This document shows positions 1-8,190 of a stretch of DNA of 39,523 nt, in pieces. A model generated the notes under the pieces. It made no database searches. It saw only the letters and a program-made list of their open reading frames with translations, and was not told the DNA's origin. Source of the DNA: Acidimicrobiia bacterium (lineage in GTDB: Bacteria > Actinomycetota > Acidimicrobiia > IMCC26256 > JAMXLJ01); contig DASRES010000024.1 of assembly GCA_035651955.1 (NCBI GenBank), positions 76,482-116,004 of the forward strand, read 5' to 3'. Each line of letters starts with the position of its first letter. The stretch's first letter is position 1. Made by a program: the position numbers and the translations under genes.

Positions 1-1
1 G

Positions 2-652
2 CACCTGTACCGGACGGAGCGACTGCACGCGGGCGCGACGTTGAGCACCGTCACCGCGGAGATCGCGCGTGCATGGGGGGTCGGTCCTCGGCTCGTCCCG
101 ATGACCGACGACGCGGTCTCCACGCGCATCACTGTCCGGACCGACGACGGATCGACCCGCGAGCTGCGGATGCAGGAGTGGTTCGTGCGCGAGCGCGCCG
201 AGCCGCCGGTCGTCGCGGTCCGCTTCGAGGGCGCCGACGTCTGCCGTCCCGCGCCCGGTGTGCTCGACGCGATCGCACGGGCGGAGACCGTGCTCGTGTG
301 CCCGTCGAACCCGGTCATCTCGATCGGGCCGATCCTCGCCGTGCCGGGCGTGCGCGACGCGCTGCAGGCGCGACGCGACCGGGTCGTCGGCGTCAGCCCG
401 ATCATTGCGGGTGCACCGGTCAAGGGCCCGGCCGACCGGCTCATGGACCCGCTCGGGATCGAGGTCTCGTGCGTCGGCGTCGCGCGCGCCTACGCGGACT
501 TCTGCGCGACGTTGGTGATCGACTCCGGTGACGCGCAGCGCGCGGGCGAGGTCGACGCGCTCGACGTCCGCGCCGTCGTCGCCGACACGCTGATGACGGA
601 CGCGCGCGTCGCCGCCGCGCTCGCGCGCGACGCGCTCGACGCGGTCGCCTGA
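2..652 (+). CDS. cofD: 2-phospho-L-lactate transferase CofD/FbiA, 3' part
   Basis: This is the C-terminal part of the enzyme that joins the phospholactyl (or phosphoenolpyruvyl) unit to the deazaflavin Fo in coenzyme F420 synthesis. The reading frame is open from base 2 and begins HLYRTERLHAGATLS, a conserved internal CofD stretch, so the true start lies before the window. The TTG at 41 is internal and is not the start. The conserved substrate loop CPSNPVISIGPILAVPG and the later VSPIIAGAPVKGPADRLM are intact. cofE follows after 20 nt on the same strand, so the two form an F420 operon. The N-terminal half cannot be seen. Confidence 0.93.
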   Translation, partial: HLYRTERLHAGATLSTVTAEIARAWGVGPRLVPMTDDAVSTRITVRTDDGSTRELRMQEWFVRERAEPPVVAVRFEGADVCRPAPGVLDAIARAETVLVCPSNPVISIGPILAVPGVRDALQARRDRVVGVSPIIAGAPVKGPADRLMDPLGIEVSCVGVARAYADFCATLVIDSGDAQRAGEVDALDVRAVVADTLMTDARVAAALARDALDAVA

Positions 653-672
653 CCGCTCCCGCGCCCGGCGTC

Positions 673-1383
673 GTGCGCCCACTCACGATCATCCCCGTCG
701 AGGGGATGCCCGAGGTCACGGCGGGCGACACGCTGTCGGCGCTGCTCGTCGACGCCGCGGCCGCGCAGGAGACGCCGCTGCACGACGGCGACTGCGTCGT
801 CGTGACGCAGAAGGTGGTGTCGAAGGCGGAGGGCCGGATCGTCCCGCTCGACCCCGACGACCTCGTCGCTCGGCGCGCGCTCGTCGAGTCCGAGTCGGTG
901 CGCGTCCTGCGCCGGCGCGGTGACCTCATCATCAGCGAGACGCCGCACGGGTTCGTCTGCGCGAACGCGGGCGTCGACCTGTCGAACGTCGCCGACGGGT
1001 TCGCGGCGCTCCTGCCTGCGGACGCCGACCGGTCCGCGCGACGCATCCGCGACGGCGTGCGGGCGCGTGCCGGCGTGGACGTCGCGGTCGTCGTGTCCGA
1101 CACGTTCGGCCGCGCGTGGCGAACCGGGCTGACGGACGTCGCGATCGGCGTCGCGGGCATCGCGGCGGTCATGGACCTGCGCGGCGCGCGCGACGCGAAC
1201 GGGCGGGAGCTCCACGTCACGGAGGTCGCGGTCGCGGACGAGATCGCAGGCGCGGCCGAGCTCGTCATGGGAAAGGCGAGTCGTGTCGCGGCCGCGGTCG
1301 TGCGCGGCCTCGACCCCTCGTGGTTGCGGGACTCGTCCGTGCGCGAGCTCGTCCGCCACCCGTCGGAGGACCTGTTCCGCTGA
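673..1383 (+). CDS. cofE: Coenzyme F420-0:L-glutamate ligase CofE (FbiB N-terminal type)
   Basis: It adds glutamate residues to F420-0 with GTP. The GTG start gives MRPLTIIPVEGMPEV, the expected family N-terminus, and the protein is 236 aa. Recognisable blocks are DGDCVVVTQKVVSKAEGR near residue 40 and VVVSDTFGRAWRTGLTDVAIG near residue 140. The length matches the archaeal, single-domain CofE. Mycobacterial FbiB carries an extra C-terminal nitroreductase-fold domain of about 200 aa that is absent here. There is no clear ribosome binding site; translation probably follows cofD. It ends convergently with the epimerase gene across a short hairpin. Confidence 0.93.
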   Translation: MRPLTIIPVEGMPEVTAGDTLSALLVDAAAAQETPLHDGDCVVVTQKVVSKAEGRIVPLDPDDLVARRALVESESVRVLRRRGDLIISETPHGFVCANAGVDLSNVADGFAALLPADADRSARRIRDGVRARAGVDVAVVVSDTFGRAWRTGLTDVAIGVAGIAAVMDLRGARDANGRELHVTEVAVADEIAGAAELVMGKASRVAAAVVRGLDPSWLRDSSVRELVRHPSEDLFR

Positions 1384-1401
1384 CGGACGCTCGCGTCCGT
1401 C
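1382..1401. terminator. Short hairpin between convergent genes
   Basis: An 8-bp perfect inverted repeat (gacggacg / cgtccgtc) with a 4-nt loop begins inside the cofE stop codon and sits just before the end of the opposing epimerase gene. It could end transcription from both sides. No U tract follows, as is common in GC-rich actinobacteria. Confidence 0.4.
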
Positions 1402-1407
1402 GAACGA

Positions 1408-2355
1408 TCAGCGGCGCGACTTGTCGCGGAAGTAGTCCAGCGTGCGCCCGACGCCTTCGTCGAGCGTCGTCCACGGCTTCCACCCGAGGTGGATGCCCGC
1501 ACGCGTGGGGTCGAGCGCGCTGCGCTGGAGCTCGCCCGCACGTGCGGGCATGTACTGCGCGGGCTCCTTGTACCCGGTCGCCCGGGCCATCGTGTCGTAG
1601 AGCTGCTGCACGCTCGTCTCGACCCCGGTCCCGACGTTCAGGATCAGGCCGCCGCCCTTGTCGGCGGCGCGCACGAACGCGTCGACGACGTCGTCGACGA
1701 AGACGAAGTCACGCGTCTGCCGACCGTCGCCGAAGATGACGGGACGCTCCTTCTCGAGGAGCTTCCCCGCGAAGATCGACACCACGCCCGCCTCGCCGTG
1801 CGGGTCCTGGCGCGGCCCGTACACGTTCGCGAGCGCACACACCGTGAACTCGAGGCCGTGGATCTCCCGGTAGTAGTGGAGGTAGTCGCCCCCAGCCTTC
1901 TTCGACACGCCGTACGGTGACTCGGGACGCTGCGGATGTCCCTCCTTGACCGGGATCTCCTCGGGCGTGCCGTACAGCGTGCCGCCCGAGCCCGCGAACA
2001 CCACCTTGCGGGTCTTCGCGGCGATCGCGCCCTGGAAGACGTTGAGCGACCCGATGATGTTCACCTCGGCGTCGAACGCGGGCTTCGCGACGGACACGCG
2101 CACGTCGGCCTGCGCCGCGAGGTGGAACACGACCTCGGGCTGTCGCATCTCGACGAGTTCGGTGACCGCGGGCGAGCGGATGTCGAGCCGATGGAACGAG
2201 AACCGCCGGTTGCGGTCGGCACGCGCGTCCGCGAGGTTCGCGAGGTTGCCGGTCGAGAGGTCGTCGACGACGTCGACCTCGTGGCCCTCTGCGAGCAGCC
2301 GGTCGACCAGGGTGGAGCCGATGAACCCCGCGCCGCCGGTGACGAGCGTCCTCAT
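1408..2355 (-). CDS. NAD-dependent sugar epimerase/dehydratase (extended SDR, GalE-like)
   Basis: A 315-aa extended short-chain dehydrogenase acting on a nucleotide sugar, probably a UDP-sugar 4-epimerase. The Rossmann motif TGGAGFIG is at residues 6-13, NAD-binding DDLSTGN near 31-37, FHLAAQ near 78, Ser123 in AGSGGTLYG, and the catalytic pair Tyr148/Lys152 in YGVSK. The start at 2355 is preferred over the ATG at 2364 because an AGAGAGG lies about 9 nt upstream of 2355 but directly abuts 2364. It is the last gene of the polysaccharide operon and follows the nucleotidyltransferase. The exact substrate cannot be told from sequence alone. Confidence 0.85.
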   Translation of the reverse strand: MRTLVTGGAGFIGSTLVDRLLAEGHEVDVVDDLSTGNLANLADARADRNRRFSFHRLDIRSPAVTELVEMRQPEVVFHLAAQADVRVSVAKPAFDAEVNIIGSLNVFQGAIAAKTRKVVFAGSGGTLYGTPEEIPVKEGHPQRPESPYGVSKKAGGDYLHYYREIHGLEFTVCALANVYGPRQDPHGEAGVVSIFAGKLLEKERPVIFGDGRQTRDFVFVDDVVDAFVRAADKGGGLILNVGTGVETSVQQLYDTMARATGYKEPAQYMPARAGELQRSALDPTRAGIHLGWKPWTTLDEGVGRTLDYFRDKSRR

Positions 2356-2463
2356 CGTGGCCATCCTCTCTCGTTCGGCACGGGCGGCGACACTACTTGC
2401 GCACGCGACCCGTCCCGGGCACGACCCGCGGGCGCGTCGACACGCTCGGTGGGCCGGATGGTG

Positions 2464-3459
2464 TCAGGCGCAGTCGAGCCGGGCGTCGCGTCCGACGACC
2501 GTGTCGACGATCTTCTCGTCGCGCTCCACCCGCGCGCCGTCGAGCAAGACGGAGCGCAGCACGCGCGCGCCCGGCTCCACGACCGCTCGCGGGCCGAGCA
2601 CCGACTCGGCGACATCGGCACCCGCGCCGATCGACGCGCCGTCGCCGACGAGCACCGGGCCGCGCACGCGCGCGTCGCGGTCGAGGGCCGCGTCGCCCTG
2701 CACCCAGACGGCCGCCGCGCGCTCGACCGCGCCCGGCGCGGGCGGCAGGCCGACACGCCCTGCGAGCACGTCGGCATGGGCCTCGAAGTACTTGCGTGGC
2801 GTGCCGATGTCGATCCAGTACGCGTCGCTGTGCTGCGCGAACAGCCGGCGCGGCATGTCGAGCATGCGCGGGAACGTCTCGCGCTCGATCGACACCGTCA
2901 GCCGCGACGGGATGCGCGCGAGCACGCTCGGCTCGAGCACGTAGGTGCCGGCGTTGATCCAGTTCGTCGGGGCCTTGCCGGGCGGCGGCTTCTCGACGAA
3001 CGCGACCACCTCGCCGTCGTCGCGCGTCGGCACGACGCCGAACGCGGACGGGTCGTCGACGCGCGTCAGCGCGATCGTCGCCTCGGCCGCGCGCTCGTCG
3101 TGGAAGCGGACGAGCGCGGTGAGGTCGAGGTCGGTGAGCACGTCGCCGTTGCAGACGACCACGCGCTCGTCGATGCCGTCGGCCGCGAACCGGATGCCGC
3201 CCGCGGTGCCGAGCGGCTCACGCTCGACGACCCACCGGACCCGCATGGCGCCGAAGCGACCGGACGCGAAGTGACGCTCGAACGCCTCGGGCAGGTAGCC
3301 GAGCGACAGCACGACCTCGTCGACGCCGTGCCCGGCCAGCCAGGACAGCTGGCGCTCCAGGAACGGGACGTTGACGATCGGCAGGAGCGGCTTCGGCGTG
3401 TGGTACGTCAGCGGCCGGAGCCGCGTCCCCTCCCCACCGACGAGGACGATCGCCTTCAC
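2464..3459 (-). CDS. Sugar-1-phosphate nucleotidyltransferase with left-handed beta-helix
   Basis: This 331-aa protein makes an NDP-sugar from NTP and sugar-1-phosphate. The N-terminus MKAIVLVGGEGTRLRPLTYHTPKPLLP is the classic nucleotide-binding signature with the PKP lysine, and NGDVLTDLD near residue 105 supplies the metal-binding Asp. The last ~90 residues have the hexapeptide-like pattern of a left-handed beta-helix (RDARVRGPVLVGDGASIGAGA). The overall look is nearer to mannose-1-phosphate guanylyltransferase or ManC/GlmU-like enzymes than to RmlA, but the sugar is undetermined. Its ATG overlaps the stop of the upstream unknown gene in an ATGA, so translation is coupled. Confidence 0.87.
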   Translation of the reverse strand: MKAIVLVGGEGTRLRPLTYHTPKPLLPIVNVPFLERQLSWLAGHGVDEVVLSLGYLPEAFERHFASGRFGAMRVRWVVEREPLGTAGGIRFAADGIDERVVVCNGDVLTDLDLTALVRFHDERAAEATIALTRVDDPSAFGVVPTRDDGEVVAFVEKPPPGKAPTNWINAGTYVLEPSVLARIPSRLTVSIERETFPRMLDMPRRLFAQHSDAYWIDIGTPRKYFEAHADVLAGRVGLPPAPGAVERAAAVWVQGDAALDRDARVRGPVLVGDGASIGAGADVAESVLGPRAVVEPGARVLRSVLLDGARVERDEKIVDTVVGRDARLDCA

Positions 3460-4256
3460 GGCTTCGCGGTCGTCGCCGGCGCGGTGGTGGGCGTGCTCGC
3501 GGCCGGTGTGCTCGCGGCCGGTGTGCTCGACGGCACCGTCGCGGTGCCCGCCGGGATCTGGTTCGGGCTCTCGATGTTGTTCGCGGCCGGCAGGTTCGAC
3601 GTCGACGGCGGGTCACCGAGCGAGGTGATGGAGATGCCCGGCGGGAGGAACGCGATCACGATCCGGTCGTTGTTGTGCGGGGTGTAGCTGGCCGGGTTGC
3701 CGGTGCGCGCCTTCCCGTTGACGGCCCACTGGACGGTCCCCTTCGCGGCCGGCTTGCCGTTCGCCGCGGGGCACGTGTCGCCGTTCGACTTCTTCACGCC
3801 CTTGTCGAACGTGAAGCTCGTCTCGGACAGGCTCCAGCCGTTGTACTTGAAGAAGCGCCCGACGGTCGCGCTCGCGCCGGCGTCGTCGGACGTCTGCGGC
3901 TCGAAGTGGATGAGCCCGTCACCGTGGGTGTGGATGCCGGCGTAGACGTCGGTGCCGTGCCGCACGATCAGGCCCTGCGAGTCGCGTGGCGTCTCCGGCG
4001 GGTTCGGCAGCCACGTGCCGCACACGTTCACGCCCAGGGCGGCGTGCCAGTGGTCCCCGATCTTCAGGCCCGCGCCGCCGCCCCCGTTCGCGCCCTTGTT
4101 CGACGCGACCTGCGCGACGACCGCACCGACGCCGAGCACGACGACGGCCGCGACCGCGACGATCCAGAAGCTCGACCCGGTCCGCCGGGGCGGCCGGCGG
4201 GCGCGGGCCCGGGCCCGGCCACGCTGGTACTTCTTGCCCCGGTTCGGTTTCGCCAT
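3456..4256 (-). CDS. Membrane-anchored protein with His-rich extracytoplasmic domain, unknown function
   Basis: I do not recognise a named family. The 266-aa protein begins with a very basic stretch (residues 3-25, many Arg/Lys), then one membrane helix at about 29-51, then an outside domain and a Pro/Ser/Thr/Ala-rich tail from about 235. The outside domain holds His69, His71 (HWH), His100, His109, His111 (HTH) and His117, plus two cysteines (79 and 162) that could form a disulfide; together this suggests metal binding or a structural core. It sits between glycosyltransferases and a sugar nucleotidyltransferase. The tail is encoded partly by a tandem 15-bp repeat at 3493-3522. A -10-like element lies 9 nt before the start. 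Confidence 0.75.
   Translation of the reverse strand: MAKPNRGKKYQRGRARARARRPPRRTGSSFWIVAVAAVVVLGVGAVVAQVASNKGANGGGGAGLKIGDHWHAALGVNVCGTWLPNPPETPRDSQGLIVRHGTDVYAGIHTHGDGLIHFEPQTSDDAGASATVGRFFKYNGWSLSETSFTFDKGVKKSNGDTCPAANGKPAAKGTVQWAVNGKARTGNPASYTPHNNDRIVIAFLPPGISITSLGDPPSTSNLPAANNIESPNQIPAGTATVPSSTPAASTPAASTPTTAPATTAKP
3493..3522. repeat. Tandem 15-bp repeat inside coding sequence
   Basis: Two perfect copies of gtgctcgcggccggt, followed by a partial third, encode the repeating PAAST units in the low-complexity tail of the membrane-anchored unknown protein. Such in-frame repeats may vary in copy number between strains. Confidence 0.7.
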
Positions 4257-4265
4257 GGTTGTGAG

Positions 4266-4271
4266 AGGCTA
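4266..4271 (-). promoter_or_regulatory. -10 element before the membrane-anchored unknown gene
   Basis: TAGCCT on the minus strand ends 9 nt before the ATG at 4256, giving an almost leaderless transcript. It would be an internal start point for the last three genes of the polysaccharide operon. No convincing -35 is seen. Confidence 0.4.
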
Positions 4272-4300
4272 GCCGCGCCTCGACGGCGGCCCGCCGCGCG

Positions 4301-5242
4301 CTACCGCCCGCGCGACCTCGTCACGTCGTGGAGTCCCTGCCGTGCACACAGCGCCGCGGCGCGCAGCGCGAACACGACCGCGGCCGGTCCGAGCGCCAGG
4401 CGACGCACGCCGCGCCAACGCTTGGCCGCGAACCGGAGCGCGGAGCGATGGTGGGCGACGATCGACCGGTACGGGTGGCGCGCCCGGCTCACGCCCTCGA
4501 CGTGGAGCACCTCGCCGCCCGGCTCGTACGAGACGCGCCACCCCGCGCCGCGCAGCCGCCAGCACACGTCGACGTCCTCCATGAAGAGGAAGAAGCGCTC
4601 GTCCCAGCCGCCGATCTCGTCGAGCGCGGCGCGCCGGAGCCAGATCGCGGCGCCCGACACCCAGTCGGCGTCGCGGACCTGCGCGGGGTCCTCGTCCTCC
4701 TGGCGGTACCGGCGGGTGAACGGGTTCCCCGGCCACACCGGCGCGAGCACCGCGTGACCGGCAGACTCGACCATCGTCGGGATGCGGCGCACCGACGGAT
4801 ACGTCGCGCCGCTCGCCTCGACGATGTGCGGACCGAGCGCACCGAGTCTCGGCTCACGCGCGAACCGGCCGAGCATCGCTGCGCCGGTACCCGGGTGTAC
4901 GTCGACGTCGGCGTTGAGCACCGCGACGACGTCGTGACCCGCGGCCGCGATGCCGAGGTTCGCGGCGCGTGCGTACCCGAGGTTCGCGCCCGGGCGGACG
5001 ACACGCGTCCCGGGGCACGCGTCGAGCAGCTCGTCGACCGATCCGTCCTCCGACCCGTTGTCGACGACGACGACCTCCGGCGCGGCACCCGCGCTCGTGT
5101 CGGCGACGAGCGAGCGGACGCACCGGGTGAGCAGCGGCCCGGCGTTGAAGTTCACGACGACCGCCGACCACCCGCCCGTGCGGCCCTCGGGCTCGGCGGG
5201 CGCGCTCCCGGCCCGCGCGCGGTCGACGGGCACCGTGCTCAT
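4301..5242 (-). CDS. Family 2 glycosyltransferase (rhamnosyltransferase-like)
   Basis: A 313-aa GT-A fold transferase that moves a sugar from a nucleotide donor to a surface glycan. The domain starts WSAVVVNFNAGPLLTRCV (about 25-42), then VVVVDNGSEDGS, and the metal/donor motif AVLNADVDVHPG. FFLFMEDVDVCWRLRGAGW is typical of the rhamnosyltransferase branch of GT2, with the ED catalytic base region. No membrane span is clear, so it probably works at the inner face of the membrane. The ATG at 5242 overlaps the upstream stop in an ATGA; longer open frame upstream is a shadow of the neighbouring gene. Confidence 0.87.
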   Translation of the reverse strand: MSTVPVDRARAGSAPAEPEGRTGGWSAVVVNFNAGPLLTRCVRSLVADTSAGAAPEVVVVDNGSEDGSVDELLDACPGTRVVRPGANLGYARAANLGIAAAGHDVVAVLNADVDVHPGTGAAMLGRFAREPRLGALGPHIVEASGATYPSVRRIPTMVESAGHAVLAPVWPGNPFTRRYRQEDEDPAQVRDADWVSGAAIWLRRAALDEIGGWDERFFLFMEDVDVCWRLRGAGWRVSYEPGGEVLHVEGVSRARHPYRSIVAHHRSALRFAAKRWRGVRRLALGPAAVVFALRAAALCARQGLHDVTRSRGR

Positions 5243-5964
5243 CTCGCGAACCGGCACCGCAGCAGGACCCACAGCTCGGTCGCGCCGTCGCGCCACGTGA
5301 TCTTCTTGCCCTCTTCGCGCTCGCGTGCGGTGTAGCTGATCGGCACCTCGTAGATCCGCTCCCCCGCGGACAGCACGCGTGCGGTGACCTCGGCCTCGAA
5401 GTCGAATCGGTCGGCCGTGACGTGGAGGCTCTCGAGGAGCTGACGGTCGAACAGCTTGTAGCCGGTCTCGAGGTCGGACAGCGTCGTGTTGAAGAGCACG
5501 TTCGCGACGCCCACGAGCAGCCGGTTGCCGAGCCACGACGACAGCTGCATGTTGCGCCGCTCGCCGGTGAAGCGCGAGCCGTACACGACGCGCGCGCGTC
5601 CCTTCATCATCGGCGCGAGGAGGCGCGGCCACTCGTCGGGGTCGTACTCGAGGTCGGCGTCCTGGATGAGGACGAGATCGCCGGTCGCGTGCTGCAGCCC
5701 GGTGCGCACGGCCGCGCCCTTCCCCCGGTTGGTGTCGTGGGTGACGGTCCGCACCGTGCTGTCCGCGAGCTGCGGGAGCAGCGCGCGGGTGCCGTCGTCA
5801 CTCCCGTCGTCGACGAGCACGACCTCGAGGTCGACGGGCAGCTCGACCATGCGCATGCGCCGGACGATCTCCCCGACCGTGTTGCGCTCGTTGTAGATCG
5901 GGACGATCACCGACAGCTTGCGGTAGGCGGGGCGCGACGGGACCGCCGGCGTCGTGTCAGCCAC
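5239..5964 (-). CDS. Family 2 glycosyltransferase (DPM1/DPG-synthase-like)
   Basis: The 241-aa protein resembles polyprenyl-phosphate sugar synthases: KLSVIVPIYNERNTVGEIV at the start, VVLVDDGSDDGTR near residue 48, GKGAAVRTGLQHATGDLVLIQDADLEYDPDE with the DxD metal motif, and a DLETGYKLF block. It likely charges a lipid phosphate with a sugar or transfers a sugar in glycan assembly. It lacks the C-terminal membrane helices seen in some relatives. I chose the GTG at 5964, which overlaps the upstream decarboxylase gene by 8 nt; residues from earlier possible starts show no family similarity. Confidence 0.86.
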   Translation of the reverse strand: MADTTPAVPSRPAYRKLSVIVPIYNERNTVGEIVRRMRMVELPVDLEVVLVDDGSDDGTRALLPQLADSTVRTVTHDTNRGKGAAVRTGLQHATGDLVLIQDADLEYDPDEWPRLLAPMMKGRARVVYGSRFTGERRNMQLSSWLGNRLLVGVANVLFNTTLSDLETGYKLFDRQLLESLHVTADRFDFEAEVTARVLSAGERIYEVPISYTAREREEGKKITWRDGATELWVLLRCRFAR

Positions 5965-6898
5965 GGTCGCGCTCCTGCCGGTACCACTCGTACGTGCGAG
6001 CGAGGCCGTCGGCGAGCTCCACCTTCGGCTCCCACCCGAGGAGGTCGCGCGCACGGGTGATGTCGGGACGCCGACGGGCCGGGTCGTCGGCCGGCAGCGG
6101 CTCGAACACGATCTCGGACCGTGATCCGGTGACGTCGAGGACCGTCCGGGCCAGCTCGAGCATCGAGCACTCGGTCGTGTTGCCGATGTTCACCGGCCCC
6201 GCGTGCTCCGAGTCGAGGAGCGCGAGGATCCCCCGCACCTCGTCGTCGACGTAGCAGAACGACCGGGTCTGGCTGCCGTCGCCGTAGACGGTCAGCGGAC
6301 GACCCTCCATCGCCTGCACGAGGAGGTTCGACACGACGCGCCCGTCCGACGGCCGCAATCGGGGGCCGTACGTGTTGAAGATGCGGACGACGGCGACGTC
6401 GACGTCGTAGGTCCGGTGGTACGCGAACGTCAGCGCCTCCGCGAAGCGCTTCGACTCGTCGTAGACGCTGCGGGGCCCGATCGGGTTGACGTTGCCCCAG
6501 TACGTCTCGGGCTGCGGGTGCTGCTCCGGGTCGCCGTACACCTCGCTCGTCGACGCAAGCAGGAAGCGCGCGCCGGTGCGCTCGGCGAGATCGAGCGCGT
6601 TGCGCGTGCCCGCGGAACCGACGTCGAGCGTCTCGATCGGGTACCGGAGGTACTCGGGCGGGCTCGCGGGACTGGCGAGGTGCAGCACGGCGTCGACGCG
6701 TCCGTCGACGTCCAGCGCGCGCGACACGTCCTGCTCGACGAGCGTGAAGCCCGCGGCGCGCTCGGCGTCGGCGACGTTCTCGCGCCGCCCGGTCAGGAAG
6801 TTGTCGACGGCGACGACGTCCCACCCGCGCGCGACGAGCGCGTCGCACACGTGCGAGCCGATGAACCCCGCGCCGCCGGTCACCACCGCGCGCGTCAT
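5957..6898 (-). CDS. UDP-glucuronate decarboxylase (UDP-xylose synthase)
   Basis: It converts UDP-glucuronate to UDP-xylose and CO2 with bound NAD. The 313-aa SDR has TGGAGFIGSH at 7-16, the UXS-type block HLASPASPPEYLRYPIETL near 73-91, ASTSEVYGDP near 115-124, and Tyr146/Lys150 in YDESK. The HLASPASP signature separates UXS enzymes from GalE and RmlB. The gene begins at ATG 6898, sharing one base with the stop of ugd (TGATG), so substrate supply (UDP-GlcA) and use are coupled in one mRNA. It lacks the N-terminal membrane stalk of eukaryotic UXS. Confidence 0.87.
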   Translation of the reverse strand: MTRAVVTGGAGFIGSHVCDALVARGWDVVAVDNFLTGRRENVADAERAAGFTLVEQDVSRALDVDGRVDAVLHLASPASPPEYLRYPIETLDVGSAGTRNALDLAERTGARFLLASTSEVYGDPEQHPQPETYWGNVNPIGPRSVYDESKRFAEALTFAYHRTYDVDVAVVRIFNTYGPRLRPSDGRVVSNLLVQAMEGRPLTVYGDGSQTRSFCYVDDEVRGILALLDSEHAGPVNIGNTTECSMLELARTVLDVTGSRSEIVFEPLPADDPARRRPDITRARDLLGWEPKVELADGLARTYEWYRQERDRG

Positions 6899-8190
6899 CA
6901 GCGGCCCACGCCCTGGTACACGAAACCCCGACGCCGCATCGCGACAGGATCGAGCACGTTGCGCGCGTCGAGGAGCGCAGGCGTCTCGAGCAGCTCGCGG
7001 ACGCGCGCGAAGTCGAGCCAGCGGAACTCGTCCCACTCGGTGAGGAGCGCGAGCACGCGCGCGTCGCGGCACGCCTCGTACGCGTCCGTCACGACGTCCA
7101 GACCGGGGACGAGCTCCGCGACGCGCTCCCCCGCCGCGGGGTCGTAGGCGCGCACGACCGCACCGCGCGCGAGGAGGTCGCTCGCGATCGCGATCGCGGG
7201 CGAGTCCCGCAGGTCGTCGGTGTCGGCCTTGAACGTCAGGCCCCACACGCCGACGCGAACGCCGTCGAGGCTGCCGCCCGCGAGCTCGCGCACCTTGTCG
7301 ACCATCCGCGCGTGCTGGCGCCGGTTCACGTCGACGACGCCCGACAGCAGGCTGAAGTCGTACCCGTTCGTCGACGCGGTGTGGAGCAGCGCCGCGGTGT
7401 CCTTCGGGAAGCACGACCCGCCGTAGCCCGGACCGGGATTGAGGAACTCGAACCCGATGCGCGGGTCGTACCCCATCCCGAGGGTGACGTCGCGGACGTC
7501 CGCGTCGACGGCCTCGCACAGGTTCGCGATCGCGTTGACGAACGAGATCTTCGTGGCGAGGAAGGCGTTCGACGCGTACTTGACCATCTCTGCGGACGCG
7601 GCGTCCGTGACGACGATGGGCGCCTGCACGTCGCGGTAGAGCTCGGAGACACGCACTGCCGTCGCGGTGTCGTCACATCCGATGACGACGCGCGCCGGAT
7701 GCAGGAAGTCGTGGACCGCGGTCCCCTCGCGCAGGAACTCGGGATTCGACGCGACCCGGATGTCGTCGAGCCGGGCCCGGTTGGACGCCAGGAGTTGACC
7801 GACGACGCGCGTCGAACCGACCGGCATCGTGGACTTGTTCACGACGACGGTCGCGGGGCGCAGCACCGGCGCGAGCTCGCGGACGACGGACTCGACGAAC
7901 GAGAGATCGGCCGCGCCGTCGTCGCCCTGGGGCGTCGGCACGCACAGGAACACGAACTCGGCGTCCGCCACCGCGTTCGACGCGCCGACGACGAAGCGCA
8001 GCCGCCCCGACCGCAGGCCCTCCGCGACGAGCTCGGGCAGGCCCTCCTCGAGGATCGAGACCTCGCCCTTGCGCAGCTTGGCGACCCGCTCCTCGTCGAT
8101 GTCGGCGCACGTCACCTCGTGACCGAGGTGCGCGAAGCACGCGGCCGTCGTCAGCCCGACGTACCCGGCACCAACAACCGAGACTCTCAC
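6898..8190 (-). CDS. ugd: UDP-glucose 6-dehydrogenase
   Basis: It oxidises UDP-glucose to UDP-glucuronate with two NAD. At 430 aa it is full length. MRVSVVGAGYVGLTTAACFAHLGHEV is the N-terminal Rossmann fold, NKSTMPVGS and NPEFLREGTAVHDF are conserved mid blocks, and NPGPGYGGSCFPKDT carries catalytic Cys260. The C-terminal domain has GVWGLTFKADTDDLRDSPAI. The start is a GTG whose bases overlap the stop of the upstream reductase gene in GTGA. Directly downstream is the decarboxylase, so the pair makes UDP-xylose from UDP-glucose. Confidence 0.96.
   Translation of the reverse strand: MRVSVVGAGYVGLTTAACFAHLGHEVTCADIDEERVAKLRKGEVSILEEGLPELVAEGLRSGRLRFVVGASNAVADAEFVFLCVPTPQGDDGAADLSFVESVVRELAPVLRPATVVVNKSTMPVGSTRVVGQLLASNRARLDDIRVASNPEFLREGTAVHDFLHPARVVIGCDDTATAVRVSELYRDVQAPIVVTDAASAEMVKYASNAFLATKISFVNAIANLCEAVDADVRDVTLGMGYDPRIGFEFLNPGPGYGGSCFPKDTAALLHTASTNGYDFSLLSGVVDVNRRQHARMVDKVRELAGGSLDGVRVGVWGLTFKADTDDLRDSPAIAIASDLLARGAVVRAYDPAAGERVAELVPGLDVVTDAYEACRDARVLALLTEWDEFRWLDFARVRELLETPALLDARNVLDPVAMRRRGFVYQGVGR

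Noticed and set aside
1936-3687. A 583-codon plus-strand open frame
   Set aside because: It is antisense to the epimerase and nucleotidyltransferase genes and has the shadow composition; no motif supports it.
5965-6054. Longer N-terminus for the DPM1-like glycosyltransferase
   Set aside because: It would overlap the decarboxylase gene by about 100 nt and adds a Ser/Arg-rich segment without family similarity; GTG 5964 gives an overlap like those of its neighbours.
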